Below are positions 45,097 through 53,449 of a stretch of 64,000 nucleotides of DNA, piece by piece (positions within the stretch are counted from its first letter, which is position 1; every line of letters begins with the position of its first letter). This DNA comes from JADJNW01 sp964523725 (lineage in GTDB: Bacteria > Bacteroidota > Bacteroidia > Chitinophagales > Saprospiraceae). The notes under the pieces are model-generated. The model did no database searches. It was not told where the DNA came from and saw nothing but the letters and a program-made list of their open reading frames with translations. The position numbers and the translations under genes were made by a program. Where the stretch lies: positions 1 to 64,000 of the forward strand of contig CAZGAU010000004.1 in assembly GCA_964523725.1 (NCBI GenBank), given 5' to 3'.

Positions 45097-45170
45097 TACG
45101 ATAAATTTCGTAATGCAAATATGTACGAACATTTTCGTAAAAGCAAGTTTTTAATACGATTTTTTTCGTA
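45097..45170. promoter_or_regulatory. Three TACGAW-N4-TTCGTA operators of the BlaI-like repressor
   Basis: Three 16-bp sites share one pattern: TACGATAAATTTCGTA (45097-45112), TACGAACATTTTCGTA (45124-45139, perfect palindrome arms) and TACGATTTTTTTCGTA (45155-45170). They start 27 and 31 bp apart, close to three helical turns. They lie between the blaI-like gene and the divergent lipoprotein gene, so the repressor could control both. BlaI/MecI operators of other species have TACA/TGTA cores, so TACGA/TCGTA is a plausible variant. Confidence 0.75.
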
Positions 45171-45326
45171 CTTTTGAAATATTCTAAAAAATAAATACAA
45201 ACTGCTTTGAACTATGGTTAATTCATAGTTTTTTTGACAAAGAGTAAAGATTTGCCGTACGGTTGTAACTTTTCAGCCGTTTTAGATAAAAAAATGTATA
45301 ACTTAGTTCTCAAAAACCAGCATTTC

Positions 45327-46280
45327 ATGAGATTTCTGATGCAAGTATTTCTGGCGATTGTATTCCTGAGTATAATTGCCTGTGGCTCTGACCAATCCTC
45401 ATCAAACCAACAAGAAACCGCCACCGAACGTGGGGTAGATACAACGGTTACACCTTCTTCATTTGACAAGGCCATGCCCACTTGTGACATACAGGGTAGC
45501 GTGCTGGAAGGCAACAAATTCTGGGCTCGCGACGCACAGGTAATGGTGGTAATCAAAGCAGATTCTTCCACTTACAGTGAAGATCTTCAAGCTGAAGGTC
45601 ACCGAATCCTGGAGGTTTACAATACCGAAAACTGCCAGCGCATTGATCGACATGTATTGCCGGTGGATCAAAGTCCGGATTTTGCCTACTTCATTGCGGA
45701 GATTACTTATAATACGGTTACAAAAGTTGTTGCCATCCGGGGTGCCACCACTATTTACTGTTATGATGTTGCGAATAAAAAGCTGTTGCCAAAGCTTACC
45801 CCCAAGTTCCGCAGCGAACGGTACGCTGTAGATGCGCAATCGGGTCATATTCAGCGACTGGAAGTCTGGGAAGATTATTTACTGGGCTATGCTCAGGATT
45901 ATGGCACCTTTGCCTTTAGCTTGAAAAACCGGCAAAGCCCGGAAGCGATTCTGCCTTTTGCGGAATATGCCATGAGCGAGGTAGAGTTTGCCCCCCTTTT
46001 CATGCTTTCGGTGCAAGGCGGGGAGCAGGCGATCATGCCGGAATATAGTAGAGAAACAGGCGAATTTGCTATCAATCCTGCCTTCGATCAGCCGATTGAC
46101 CTGAATATGAATGTGCAAAAGAGTGCCACCAACAACCGCTATCTGGTACTCCGTCAGCAAAATAATAATCAGGCGGTCGCTTTTGATTTGCAGCAGCATA
46201 AACGAGTGGAACTCCCGGCAAATGTAGCCACGAAAGGCACGCAGGATGTACTCAACTGGATGCGATCGAATGTGCAATAA
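45327..46280 (+). CDS. Putative lipoprotein divergent from blaI
   Basis: ATG 45327 gives MRFLMQVFLAIVFLSIIAC, a lipoprotein signal with lipobox IIAC; ATG 45294 is an alternative with a longer n-region. The mature part (about 300 residues) starts with a Ser/Gln/Glu linker. It has strand-rich segments that read like propeller blades (for example VVAIRGATTIYCYDVANKKL, YLVLRQQNNNQAVAFDLQQH), though I cannot assign a family. The divergent promoter region holds three BlaI-type operators, so it may be a member of that regulon and even the source of the signal. Confidence 0.72.
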   Translation: MRFLMQVFLAIVFLSIIACGSDQSSSNQQETATERGVDTTVTPSSFDKAMPTCDIQGSVLEGNKFWARDAQVMVVIKADSSTYSEDLQAEGHRILEVYNTENCQRIDRHVLPVDQSPDFAYFIAEITYNTVTKVVAIRGATTIYCYDVANKKLLPKLTPKFRSERYAVDAQSGHIQRLEVWEDYLLGYAQDYGTFAFSLKNRQSPEAILPFAEYAMSEVEFAPLFMLSVQGGEQAIMPEYSRETGEFAINPAFDQPIDLNMNVQKSATNNRYLVLRQQNNNQAVAFDLQQHKRVELPANVATKGTQDVLNWMRSNVQ

Positions 46281-46301
46281 ATTTCTTGTCCTACTGTTTC
46301 G

Positions 46302-46338
46302 TGGCTCTACAGTTTCATTGTTTCCAACTGTGGAGCCA
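46302..46338. other. Stem-loop after the lipoprotein gene
   Basis: TGGCTCTACAGTT (46302-46314) pairs with AACTGTGGAGCCA (46326-46338) with one wobble. No T-run follows; instead a GAAACCATGA-type direct repeat runs into the aroQ start. Confidence 0.5.
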
Positions 46339-46377
46339 TGAAACAAGGAAACCATGATACAAAAGGAAACCATGAAA
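46337..46377. repeat. GGAAACCATGA direct repeats over the aroQ start
   Basis: The sequence ATGAAACAAGGAAACCATGA is followed by TACAAAAGGAAACCATGAAA: the GGAAACCATGA word occurs twice, and ATGAAAC at both ends. The second copy contains the aroQ start codon. This creates several in-frame or out-of-frame ATGs just before the gene. Confidence 0.5.
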
Positions 46378-46785
46378 CTGATCATTATCAACGGACCGAA
46401 TCTCAATCTCCTGGGCACGCGCGAGCCCGATATCTACGGGCGCGAAAGCTTCGAAGATTTTTTCGTGCGCCTGCAAATCGACTATCCATCTATTACATTG
46501 CACTATTTTCAAAGCAACCATGAGGGTGAGTTGATTGACAAATTGCACGAGGTAGGCTTTAGCTATGATGGGATTATTCTGAATGCAGGGGGCTATTCGC
46601 ATACCAGTATTGCCCTGGCGGATGCCATTTCCGCTATTCGTACGCCAGTGCTGGAGGTACACATTTCCAATGTTTTTGATCGGGAACCCTTTCGGCACCA
46701 TTCCTACCTCACGGCGAGTTGCGTGGGTTGCATCGTCGGGCTTGGGTTGCGCGGCTACGAGCTGGCAATAGAATATTTTATATAA
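46372..46785 (+). CDS. aroQ: 3-dehydroquinate dehydratase, type II
   Basis: Type II dehydroquinase dehydrates 3-dehydroquinate to 3-dehydroshikimate in the shikimate pathway as a dodecamer. The opening IIINGPNLNLLGTREPDIYG carries the catalytic Tyr in its last residues. Further blocks are YFQSNHEGELIDKLHE, ILNAGGYSHTSIALADAI and VEVHISNVFDREPFRHHSY-like segments with the catalytic His. I start at ATG 46372 (MKLIIIN); ATG 46354 would add six residues encoded by the repeat. 137 residues is normal. No other shikimate gene is adjacent. Confidence 0.95.
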   Translation: MKLIIINGPNLNLLGTREPDIYGRESFEDFFVRLQIDYPSITLHYFQSNHEGELIDKLHEVGFSYDGIILNAGGYSHTSIALADAISAIRTPVLEVHISNVFDREPFRHHSYLTASCVGCIVGLGLRGYELAIEYFI

Positions 46786-46794
46786 AAATCAAAG

Positions 46795-46850
46795 TTTCCC
46801 GGTCGCCGCGTCACCCCCTCTACAAGTCTCTTGGTCTCTACACTCAGGCC
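46795..46850. repeat. GTCTC / GTCACC word-like patch
   Basis: CCCGGTCGCCGCGTCACCCC then CTCTACAAGTCTCTTGGTCT and CTACACTC: degenerate GGTCTC/GTCACC words between convergent genes. Weaker than the other patches. Confidence 0.35.
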
Positions 46851-47362
46851 TTGATTTTACCTCCGGGCACCGGGCTCAGGTCGAGTACTCTCAAGCGGCG
46901 TTTTTTGCCAAATTTTAAGGTGCGAAATTTAAAAATCTTCGGAATGATCCAGCCTGTCAACCAGGATACCCCGGTAACAATAGCATCTGACCAACGATAG
47001 TTAGTATCGGGATTACCGTCTGTGAGTGTACCAATCAAAGCATTTGCCGACCAGGAAGCACCAAAAAGGTAAAGCGAAGTTCTCGCACCTTTGCTCCAGC
47101 GTATAGGGCGACGCATTTTTTCAATTTTGGTTACATCCACGTAGCGGTCTTTCATCACCAGCAGTTTTTTTTCCACGTCAATGTCCTCAATATAACCCGA
47201 GTACCACACTTCGTCGTCAAAGAGTTTATAATTAATGCTTTCGCCGATGTAAATTTTTCTTGTTTTTGCTTTGCCGTATTTTTCGATTTGCAGGACTTTC
47301 TGCGCCAGCATGGAGCCGCCAAAAATGGTCAATAACAGCAGGGTTGTAAAAATTCGTATCAT
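46844..47362 (-). CDS. Hypothetical exported protein
   Basis: ATG 47362 gives a signal peptide (MIRIFTTLLLLTIFGGSMLAQK), so I use it rather than 47407. The mature 150 residues start with a strand-rich region (KIYIGESINYKLFDDEVWYSG, LLVMKDRYVDVTKI) and have a more hydrophobic middle (TSLYLFGASWSANALIGTL, IVTGVSWLTGWIIP), perhaps one or two membrane segments, and a basic end. Similar short proteins are common in Bacteroidota without known function. It converges on aroQ. Confidence 0.65.
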   Translation of the reverse strand: MIRIFTTLLLLTIFGGSMLAQKVLQIEKYGKAKTRKIYIGESINYKLFDDEVWYSGYIEDIDVEKKLLVMKDRYVDVTKIEKMRRPIRWSKGARTSLYLFGASWSANALIGTLTDGNPDTNYRWSDAIVTGVSWLTGWIIPKIFKFRTLKFGKKRRLRVLDLSPVPGGKIKA

Positions 47363-47474
47363 GTGGATGTTGCTTTGTGCTTCCAGTTTGTTGCTTTTTG
47401 AGTTCAAACCGCCAATATTCCCAGAAATTTAAACAATAAAGTCCTAAAAGATATCACTAAAGAGGAGAGAAAAC

Positions 47475-47957
47475 TCACTTTTGGTTGCCCGCCCGATATT
47501 TTTTTACAAAACGGCGCAGCATGTCGCGCATCGCTTTTTCAATTTCCTGAAAAGATAAAATCTCGGAACCGGTGTAAATGACCATCAGAGCGAGTTGTTG
47601 GTAACTGGTTTTATCCGCAGTAGCCTCAGCGGAGGCGAGTTGCTGTTGACTGTTGACTGGCGACTGGCGACTGGTTTCCAATCTCTCGTACAAAATATGT
47701 TTATTCAGCCGATACGCCTCGCGCATGAGCCGCCGGATTCGATTGCGATCCACCGCACGTTTGAATTTTTTCTTGGAAACGCTCAGGGCAAATTGTGCCG
47801 GAAATTCGCCATTAGGTTCATCCATGATTGTCCAGACGATGCGCAAGGGATAATGCGCAAACGACTGCCCGCCCTTGAACAGTTGCTCGATCACTTTGCG
47901 ACTCTTGAGCCGCTCGCCGCGCTGGAAGGTAAAATCTGGCATAGCCGCAAAGTTCAT
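47475..47957 (-). CDS. rnpA: Ribonuclease P protein component with a repeat-derived insertion
   Basis: RnpA binds RNase P RNA and assists 5' maturation of tRNA. Motifs: FTFQRGERLKSRKVIEQLF at the start, then the RNR signature as FKRAVDRNRIRRLMREAYRL (about 65-84). The C-terminal helix with LMVIYTG follows. Between HILYERLE and QQLALMVIYTG there are about 25 extra residues (95-119: TSRQSPVNSQQQ, LASAEATADKTSY). They are encoded by a tandem GACTGGC-type repeat plus a GCCTC-AGCG-GAGGC palindrome. At 160 residues it is longer than the usual 115-135. Start ATG 47957 or 47942 is undecided. It overlaps the longer radC frame but not the radC start used here. Confidence 0.92.
   Translation of the reverse strand: MNFAAMPDFTFQRGERLKSRKVIEQLFKGGQSFAHYPLRIVWTIMDEPNGEFPAQFALSVSKKKFKRAVDRNRIRRLMREAYRLNKHILYERLETSRQSPVNSQQQLASAEATADKTSYQQLALMVIYTGSEILSFQEIEKAMRDMLRRFVKKYRAGNQK
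47601..47680. repeat. Intergenic-type repeat lying in frame inside rnpA
   Basis: Plus strand: GTAACTGGTTTTATCCGCAG, then TAGCCTCAGCGGAGGCGAGT, then TGCTGTTGACTGTTGACTGG and CGACTGGCGACTGG. The middle part is a hairpin GCCTC-AGCG-GAGGC (47623-47636). The right part is a tandem run of GACTGGC-like words. The block is flanked by near-copies of GCGAGTTG(N)TG (47590s and 47635-47646), like a duplication. Confidence 0.7.
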
Positions 47958-48024
47958 GATTTTTTCCTCAAAACATGTGGCTTTTTCAAAACTTCCGCGT
48001 CTAAATCAGAAAACAGGTTTGCAC

Positions 48025-48726
48025 ATGGAACCGTATTCCAAAAATAATCTCACCATCAAAAGCTGGGCGGAAGAAGATCGCCCACGCGAAAAGCTGCTGG
48101 CGAAAGGCAAGCAAAATCTCTCTGATGCAGAATTATTGGCAATTTTATTAGGCTCCGGCTCGCGAGATGAAACGGCAGTTGGCTTGGCACAACGCATTTT
48201 AAAATCGGTGGAAAATGACCTAAATGAACTGGGGCGGCGCTCCATTGCGGAATTGACTAAATTCAAAGGCATGGGCGAGGCGAAGTCAATCACAGTAGTC
48301 GCAGCGATGGAATTAGGCCGCCGAAGGCAACTCACCGACGTAAAGGAACGCCCCCAAATCCGCAGCAGCCGGGATGCCTGGCAGGTGATCGCTCCCATTC
48401 TGATGGACTTGGCCCATGAAGAATTCTGGATTTTGCTACTCAACCGCGCCAATAAAGTGATGAGCCGAGAACAAATCAGCCTCGGCGGCGTGGCCGGCAC
48501 TGTAGTAGATGCAAAAATCGTTTTCCGCAAAGCGATTGAAGGCATGGCATCGAGCATTATTTTGGTGCACAATCATCCTTCGGGAAATTTGCAACCTAGC
48601 CAGCAGGATATTGATCTGACCCGGAAACTGAAAAAAGCCGGCGAAACGCTGGATATTGCCGTGCTGGACCATTTGATCATTGCGGAAAGCAGCTATTTCA
48701 GCTTCGCAGATGAGAATTTGTTATAA
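48025..48726 (+). CDS. radC: RadC/MPN+ domain protein
   Basis: This is a JAMM-fold protein of 233 residues, annotated as a DNA repair protein though a repair role is unproven. The N-terminal helix-hairpin-helix-like region has PREKLLAKGKQNLSDAELLA. The JAMM metal motif is VHNHPSGNLQPSQQD near the C-terminus, with an upstream catalytic Glu. I start at ATG 48025 (MEPYSKNN); the open frame from 47875 lies antisense to rnpA and is not protein-like. rnpA and radC are divergent, with starts about 70 bp apart. Confidence 0.92.
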   Translation: MEPYSKNNLTIKSWAEEDRPREKLLAKGKQNLSDAELLAILLGSGSRDETAVGLAQRILKSVENDLNELGRRSIAELTKFKGMGEAKSITVVAAMELGRRRQLTDVKERPQIRSSRDAWQVIAPILMDLAHEEFWILLLNRANKVMSREQISLGGVAGTVVDAKIVFRKAIEGMASSIILVHNHPSGNLQPSQQDIDLTRKLKKAGETLDIAVLDHLIIAESSYFSFADENLL

Positions 48727-48871
48727 ATAAACATGGTGAATTTTGAAAACATGCCGCATCTTATTCCGGATGTATAAAACTATCTTTTGTAATTTGCGTT
48801 TTTCAAAAGGTATGTACATTTTTTCGGATAAATAGACGCGTTCGGCATGAGTCGGCGACAAGTTACACCCG

Positions 48872-50638
48872 ATGGCTACACCTCCAAACAAAAAATTCGA
48901 TATTTCTCTGCTTGCTAAGGTCATTGCTTTAGCTAAGCCTTATCGTCATATCTTCATTTTTGCAGCAGTGCTGGCGGTTATTCTGGCGCCGTTGTCTGTT
49001 GTGCGCCCGGAGTTGATCCGCATTATGGTGGATGAGTACATTTTTGTGAATGATCTGGCAGGGCTGGGCAGAATGGCATTATTGCTCGTGGGGCTGCTGC
49101 TCCTGGAGTTTGTTTTACAATATATTTTTCAATATTCTACCGGTTTGCTGGGGCAATCCGTTATACGGGATTTGCGTGTGCGGGTTTTCAAGCATATCAC
49201 CAGCCTGCGCCTGAAGTTTTTCGACCGCACGCCTATTGGTACAGCTACCACCCGTACTATCAATGACATTGAAGCCATTAACCAGATTTTTTCAGACGGT
49301 GTCATCACCATGATTGCCGACATGCTCACGGTTATTGCCGTGCTGGGTTTCATGATTTACACCAGTTGGAAATTGACACTGGTCTGTATGCTCGTATTGC
49401 CATTTTTGATTCTGGCAAGCTACATTTTTCAAAAGAAAGTACGCGCAGCGTTTCAGATTGTGCGGACACAGATTTCAAAGATGAATGCCTTTTTGCAAGA
49501 AAGGATCACCGGAATGCGAACTGTGCAGATTTTTAATGCCGAAAAGCAGGAAGCAGATAAATTCAGAGCGATCAATCGTGAATATACTCAGGCAAACCTC
49601 GATTCCATTCTTTATTATGCTATTTTCTTTCCGGTGGTGGAAATCATCTCGGCGGCGGCCTTAGGCTTGATGGTTTGGTATGGCGCACGCGGCGTGATTG
49701 GCGGCGAGGTGACCATTGGTGCGCTGATTGCATTTCCGATTTACATCAATATGCTGTTTCGTCCGATCCGGATGCTGGCAGATAAATTTAACACCTTGCA
49801 AATGGGACTGGTCGCATCTGACCGCGTTTTTGCGGTCTTGGATCAAACCGATAGAATTGAAAGCCAGACTGATTTAAAACCGGAAAAATTCAATGGCGAA
49901 GTCGAATTCGACCATGTTTGGTTTGCTTACAATGAAAAGGATTTTGTGCTGAAGGACGTTTCTTTCCGTATCAATCCGGGCGAAACGCTTGCCATTGTAG
50001 GCAGCACCGGCTCCGGAAAAACGACGATTATCAATTTGCTCAACCGCTTTTACGATATTCAAAAAGGGCACATCAAGGTGGACGGCACGGATATCCGGGA
50101 GTTTGACTTGTACGCTATGCGTCGCCGAATTGCCTTGGTTTTGCAGGATGTCTTCTTGTTTTCGGGTTCTGTTTTGGAGAATATTACCCTGCGCGACAGT
50201 GATATCAGTCGCGAAGAAGTGATCGATGCAGCTAAAATGATCGGGGCACACGAGTTTATCGAAAAACTGCCCGGAGGCTACGATTACAAAGTAATGGAAC
50301 GTGGCGCCACGCTTTCTATGGGCCAGCGGCAATTGATATCATTTGTCAGAGCTTTGGTCTTCAACCCTGATATTCTTATTCTTGACGAAGCGACTTCTTC
50401 AATTGATCCTGAATCGGAATCCATCATTCAGTTTGCTATTGAAACGCTGATCGCTAAAAGAACCTCAATCATCATTGCACACCGCCTGAGTACGATTCGC
50501 CATGCCAATAATATTCTGGTTCTAAAAAAAGGCGAAGTCCTGGAATTTGGTCCACACGAAGAATTGATCAAAATCGAGGATGGAAATTATCGAAAATTGT
50601 ACGAAATGCAGTTTTTACAATTGGAGGAGACAATGTAA
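48872..50638 (+). CDS. ABC exporter (fused membrane and ATPase domains)
   Basis: This is a half-transporter of 588 residues. Six membrane helices lie in residues 1-310, then an ATPase domain. Walker A is GSTGSGKTT (about 376), the Q-loop LVLQDVFLFSGS, the signature ATLSMGQRQ (C-loop variant LSMGQ instead of LSGGQ), Walker B ILILDEATSSID and the H-loop AHRLSTI. The pattern resembles the MsbA/MdlB group, which export lipids or drugs as dimers. A single copy stands alone, so a homodimer is likely. The substrate is unknown. Confidence 0.94.
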   Translation: MATPPNKKFDISLLAKVIALAKPYRHIFIFAAVLAVILAPLSVVRPELIRIMVDEYIFVNDLAGLGRMALLLVGLLLLEFVLQYIFQYSTGLLGQSVIRDLRVRVFKHITSLRLKFFDRTPIGTATTRTINDIEAINQIFSDGVITMIADMLTVIAVLGFMIYTSWKLTLVCMLVLPFLILASYIFQKKVRAAFQIVRTQISKMNAFLQERITGMRTVQIFNAEKQEADKFRAINREYTQANLDSILYYAIFFPVVEIISAAALGLMVWYGARGVIGGEVTIGALIAFPIYINMLFRPIRMLADKFNTLQMGLVASDRVFAVLDQTDRIESQTDLKPEKFNGEVEFDHVWFAYNEKDFVLKDVSFRINPGETLAIVGSTGSGKTTIINLLNRFYDIQKGHIKVDGTDIREFDLYAMRRRIALVLQDVFLFSGSVLENITLRDSDISREEVIDAAKMIGAHEFIEKLPGGYDYKVMERGATLSMGQRQLISFVRALVFNPDILILDEATSSIDPESESIIQFAIETLIAKRTSIIIAHRLSTIRHANNILVLKKGEVLEFGPHEELIKIEDGNYRKLYEMQFLQLEETM

Positions 50639-50754
50639 CTTCTCTTACTTTAAGCAGTTGGACAGTTTTAAATCGAAAATCAACAACCAAAGAAAAGTAC
50701 TGAAAATCAGCACCTTATTAAACACTTGGTTTTAATCTAAAAATGTCTTCCTAC

Positions 50755-51729
50755 TTATTTTATAATTTCTGCTTTTAACCACTCTTTCAGATGCTGAATA
50801 AATTCACCACGAATAGCCCTTCGGTCATCTTCATACATGCCATGTCCAGTTTTGTAAACTTTCATTGTAAGATTATTTTTTCCATTAAATGCTTTTTGTA
50901 AACGATATACGCTATCCCAAACAGGCACATTGTCTAGCTCGTCTTCTGAGCCGTAGGCTATAAAAATAGGCTTGTTGACCAGTTGCCAATAATTCAGCGG
51001 GTCATATTGGATATTTTGTTTAATCCAGTACCAATTCCAGGCATCCTTTTTATTTGGGAAACTTGCCGCGAAGTCGCTCCAACTACTGTTTTTTAGTTCT
51101 TCCAACCTATCAGCATAAGGTTGCCACTCGTCATTTTTAATATAGTTATTAATCAAAATATGTAAATCGAGCATCTCCCGGATTTCATCTACTTTTAATC
51201 CTGCTTTCCTTGCAGTGTTCACCATTTCATGGATGATCTGATGCTCCAAGGTTGTTGAAGCACTTGAAACGCTTACAACAAAATCAACTTTTTCAGACAT
51301 GGTTTGTACTTCCGCAACATACTTCCCTCCCTGGCTCAAACCCATTATGCCTACATACTGCAGGCCAATGTAATCTGAAAAGTGATTCACCCCTGCCACG
51401 ATATCCCTCGACAAATCGTGAAAACTAGCCGTTTTCCAATCGCCCTCGGATTTATCGCACCCCCTTTTGTCGGTAAGCAAAACATAAATACCCTGATTAA
51501 CAAGCGTCTCCGCAAAGGTGTAAGACCAAACATTTGATCGCCCCGAAGTGCCAGAACCTTGAACAATAACGATACCGACTTTGGATTGCAAGGGTTGATT
51601 AGGTTTGAAGATAAGCCCCGATAATTTTACATCTGATTGGTAAAAAACTTCTTCTGTTTCAAATTTTTGTGCTTGCAACTGAGTCAAAATGAAAAGAGAC
51701 AAAACAGGCAAGAGGATTTTAATTTTCAT
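50755..51729 (-). CDS. Exported alpha/beta hydrolase
   Basis: ATG 51729 gives a signal peptide (MKIKILLPVLSLFILTQLQAQK), so I use it over 51816. The mature part is an alpha/beta hydrolase: oxyanion region VIVQGSGTSGRSN, nucleophile elbow GLSQGG (Ser), an Asp in YGSEDELDN, and a late His in KTGHGMYEDD. This is a serine hydrolase, perhaps an esterase or peptidase acting in the periplasm. It is monocistronic. The 260-bp gap upstream is AT-rich and I see nothing in it. Confidence 0.88.
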   Translation of the reverse strand: MKIKILLPVLSLFILTQLQAQKFETEEVFYQSDVKLSGLIFKPNQPLQSKVGIVIVQGSGTSGRSNVWSYTFAETLVNQGIYVLLTDKRGCDKSEGDWKTASFHDLSRDIVAGVNHFSDYIGLQYVGIMGLSQGGKYVAEVQTMSEKVDFVVSVSSASTTLEHQIIHEMVNTARKAGLKVDEIREMLDLHILINNYIKNDEWQPYADRLEELKNSSWSDFAASFPNKKDAWNWYWIKQNIQYDPLNYWQLVNKPIFIAYGSEDELDNVPVWDSVYRLQKAFNGKNNLTMKVYKTGHGMYEDDRRAIRGEFIQHLKEWLKAEIIK

Positions 51730-51993
51730 AGCTAAAACTTTTGCAACGAATTCATTCTGAAGACGAATCGAATGCAAAAAAGTTACAAATAAATTCGAAA
51801 GCTGAGTACAGGACAAAACTTGAAAAAGCTAATTTGACTTTGAAAAATTGGCTGAAATCGACTCGAATTTTATCGATTTTATCTAAAAAACGCCTAAAAT
51901 GAGCCATTCAAATTATAGAAAAAAACTTTTGTCCTGTAGTTAGGTTCGAAAGATAATGTGATTTTTTAATATAGGAAGGTAATAAAATTAGCA

Positions 51994-52599
51994 CTAGGAG
52001 TTATCCTTCCACTTCCACAAATACCGGCAGGCATAAGTGCGGTAAGGTCGCCATACTTCGGCAATTTCCATCAGGCGCGGCTTCAGTGCTCTGCCCGTTT
52101 CTTCCACTTCGTATAATTTAATCATTGCATTCCGGATGCCCAGATCGTCCAAGGGCAGTATATCCGGGCGGTTGAGGGTAAACATCAGGATCATTTCCAC
52201 GGTCCATTGCCCAACGCCTTTTATTTGGGTAAGTAATTTGATAATTTCCTCATCTTCATGCTTTGACCAATTGTAATCCAGCAAGTTTTCCTGCTTAAAA
52301 AACTCGGCAATGTTGCGAATATAGCTTGCTTTCTGGCGCGATAAACCTACCGAGCGAAGCCGTTCTTCATCAAAACCAAGCACCTGTTCCACATGCGGAT
52401 AGCCATCATCAAACAGGTTGAGAAACCTCTCCTGAATTGTAGCGGCTGCCCGCACCGAAATTTGCTGGGAAATAATCGAACCGAGAAGGTCGGAATACAC
52501 GCTACCACCTCCCGTCCACTTGTACAGCTCAGTGGATACTATGACTTTTTTCAGTTTTTTGTCTTTTGACAAATGCTGGATGATCTCTTGCGTTGCCAT
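51994..52599 (-). CDS. DNA-3-methyladenine glycosylase II-like protein (HhH-GPD)
   Basis: This HhH-GPD DNA glycosylase is 201 residues. The helix-hairpin-helix is LLTQIKGVGQWTVEMILMF and the catalytic Asp lies in RPDILPLDDLGIRNAM. It resembles the AlkA family that removes alkylated bases, but lacks the N-terminal AlkA domain and is short. No HTH or AraC-type regulatory part is fused. It is a likely DNA repair enzyme in the cytoplasm. Confidence 0.92.
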   Translation of the reverse strand: MATQEIIQHLSKDKKLKKVIVSTELYKWTGGGSVYSDLLGSIISQQISVRAAATIQERFLNLFDDGYPHVEQVLGFDEERLRSVGLSRQKASYIRNIAEFFKQENLLDYNWSKHEDEEIIKLLTQIKGVGQWTVEMILMFTLNRPDILPLDDLGIRNAMIKLYEVEETGRALKPRLMEIAEVWRPYRTYACRYLWKWKDNS

Positions 52600-52707
52600 G
52601 ATCGCAAGATAATAATTTTACACGAATTTGTTTGTAGAGGCAAAAATTTGTTTCAAGAAATGTTCAAGGGAAAGATAAAAACGGAGTTTAGTGTTGCATG
52701 GCGTGTT

Positions 52708-53202
52708 TCAAGAAGCGAAAGCTGCCCGTTTATCGAGGCGCAGCTCCAGGTATTGGGACTTAAAACCCAGTTTTTTGTAGAATTTTAAAGCCGGATTTCC
52801 GGGCTCTACGTGCAGGGCAACGTCGCCGTCGGTGCGGTCAATTGCCTTTTTCATTACTTCGCGTACCGTTGCTTCGTCATTGCGATAATCTTGATGGAAG
52901 GTCACATACACAAAAAGATTGTTGGGACTGTAGCCTTCCATGCCGGTACGATTGACTACCACCGCTGCAATGATTTGCCGGTTTTGATGGACAGTAAGGA
53001 CAAAACCACCAAAAGAGGGCTTATGCTTGATCGCATACTCTACTGCCTCTCGTGCTGCTTGCCTGTTTGCGTTTCCGCTGTACTCGCACAAGAAATTTAC
53101 CACCGCACTTTTTTCTGCGGGGTTCATTCCGGTGAAAGCATCGTAAAGGGTCGTCTCGTGAGTCATGTAATTTGCTTTTAAACCGGTTTCCTTTATTTCC
53201 AT
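52708..53202 (-). CDS. GNAT family N-acetyltransferase
   Basis: The 164-residue protein has the GNAT core at about 65-150: IIAAVVVNRTGMEGYSPNNL, then the region following RNDEATVREVMKKAI in place of the usual pyrophosphate loop, and VEPGNPALKFYKKLGFKSQY (motif B). The first 12 residues could be dropped for an ATG at MTHETTLYD. The acceptor is unknown. It is followed on the same strand by the AlkA-like gene after a gap of about 110 bp, perhaps in one transcript. Confidence 0.82.
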   Translation of the reverse strand: MEIKETGLKANYMTHETTLYDAFTGMNPAEKSAVVNFLCEYSGNANRQAAREAVEYAIKHKPSFGGFVLTVHQNRQIIAAVVVNRTGMEGYSPNNLFVYVTFHQDYRNDEATVREVMKKAIDRTDGDVALHVEPGNPALKFYKKLGFKSQYLELRLDKRAAFAS

Positions 53203-53231
53203 TATTACGCTTAAATTTAAATTAAAAATCC

Positions 53232-53267
53232 TTTACAAAAAATTTATCGAGTAAAATTTTTTGTAAA
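53232..53267. other. Perfect 14-bp AT-rich inverted repeat in a divergent gap
   Basis: TTTACAAAAAATTT (53232-53245) and AAATTTTTTGTAAA (53254-53267) pair without mismatch around an 8-nt loop. Both neighbours are transcribed away from it, so it is not a terminator of either; an operator or a transcript-leader structure is more likely. Confidence 0.5.
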
Positions 53268-53449
53268 AATCAATTGATAATCAGTCACAAAGACGTTTAC
53301 ATTTTACTATATTATAAAAAACAACTGAACCTGCTTTTATAAAAAATTGTCAACATCACGTCAAGGCTGCAGTTTCTCTTGCAATGAATTGATTTTTAAG
53401 CCAATTTCGCAGGTTGAAAATATCCTGACATTATCCTGAAAACGTTGAT

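Noticed and set aside
47875..48024. 50-codon N-terminal extension of radC
   Set aside because: It is antisense to the rnpA start, not RadC-like, and ATG 48025 gives a normal RadC.
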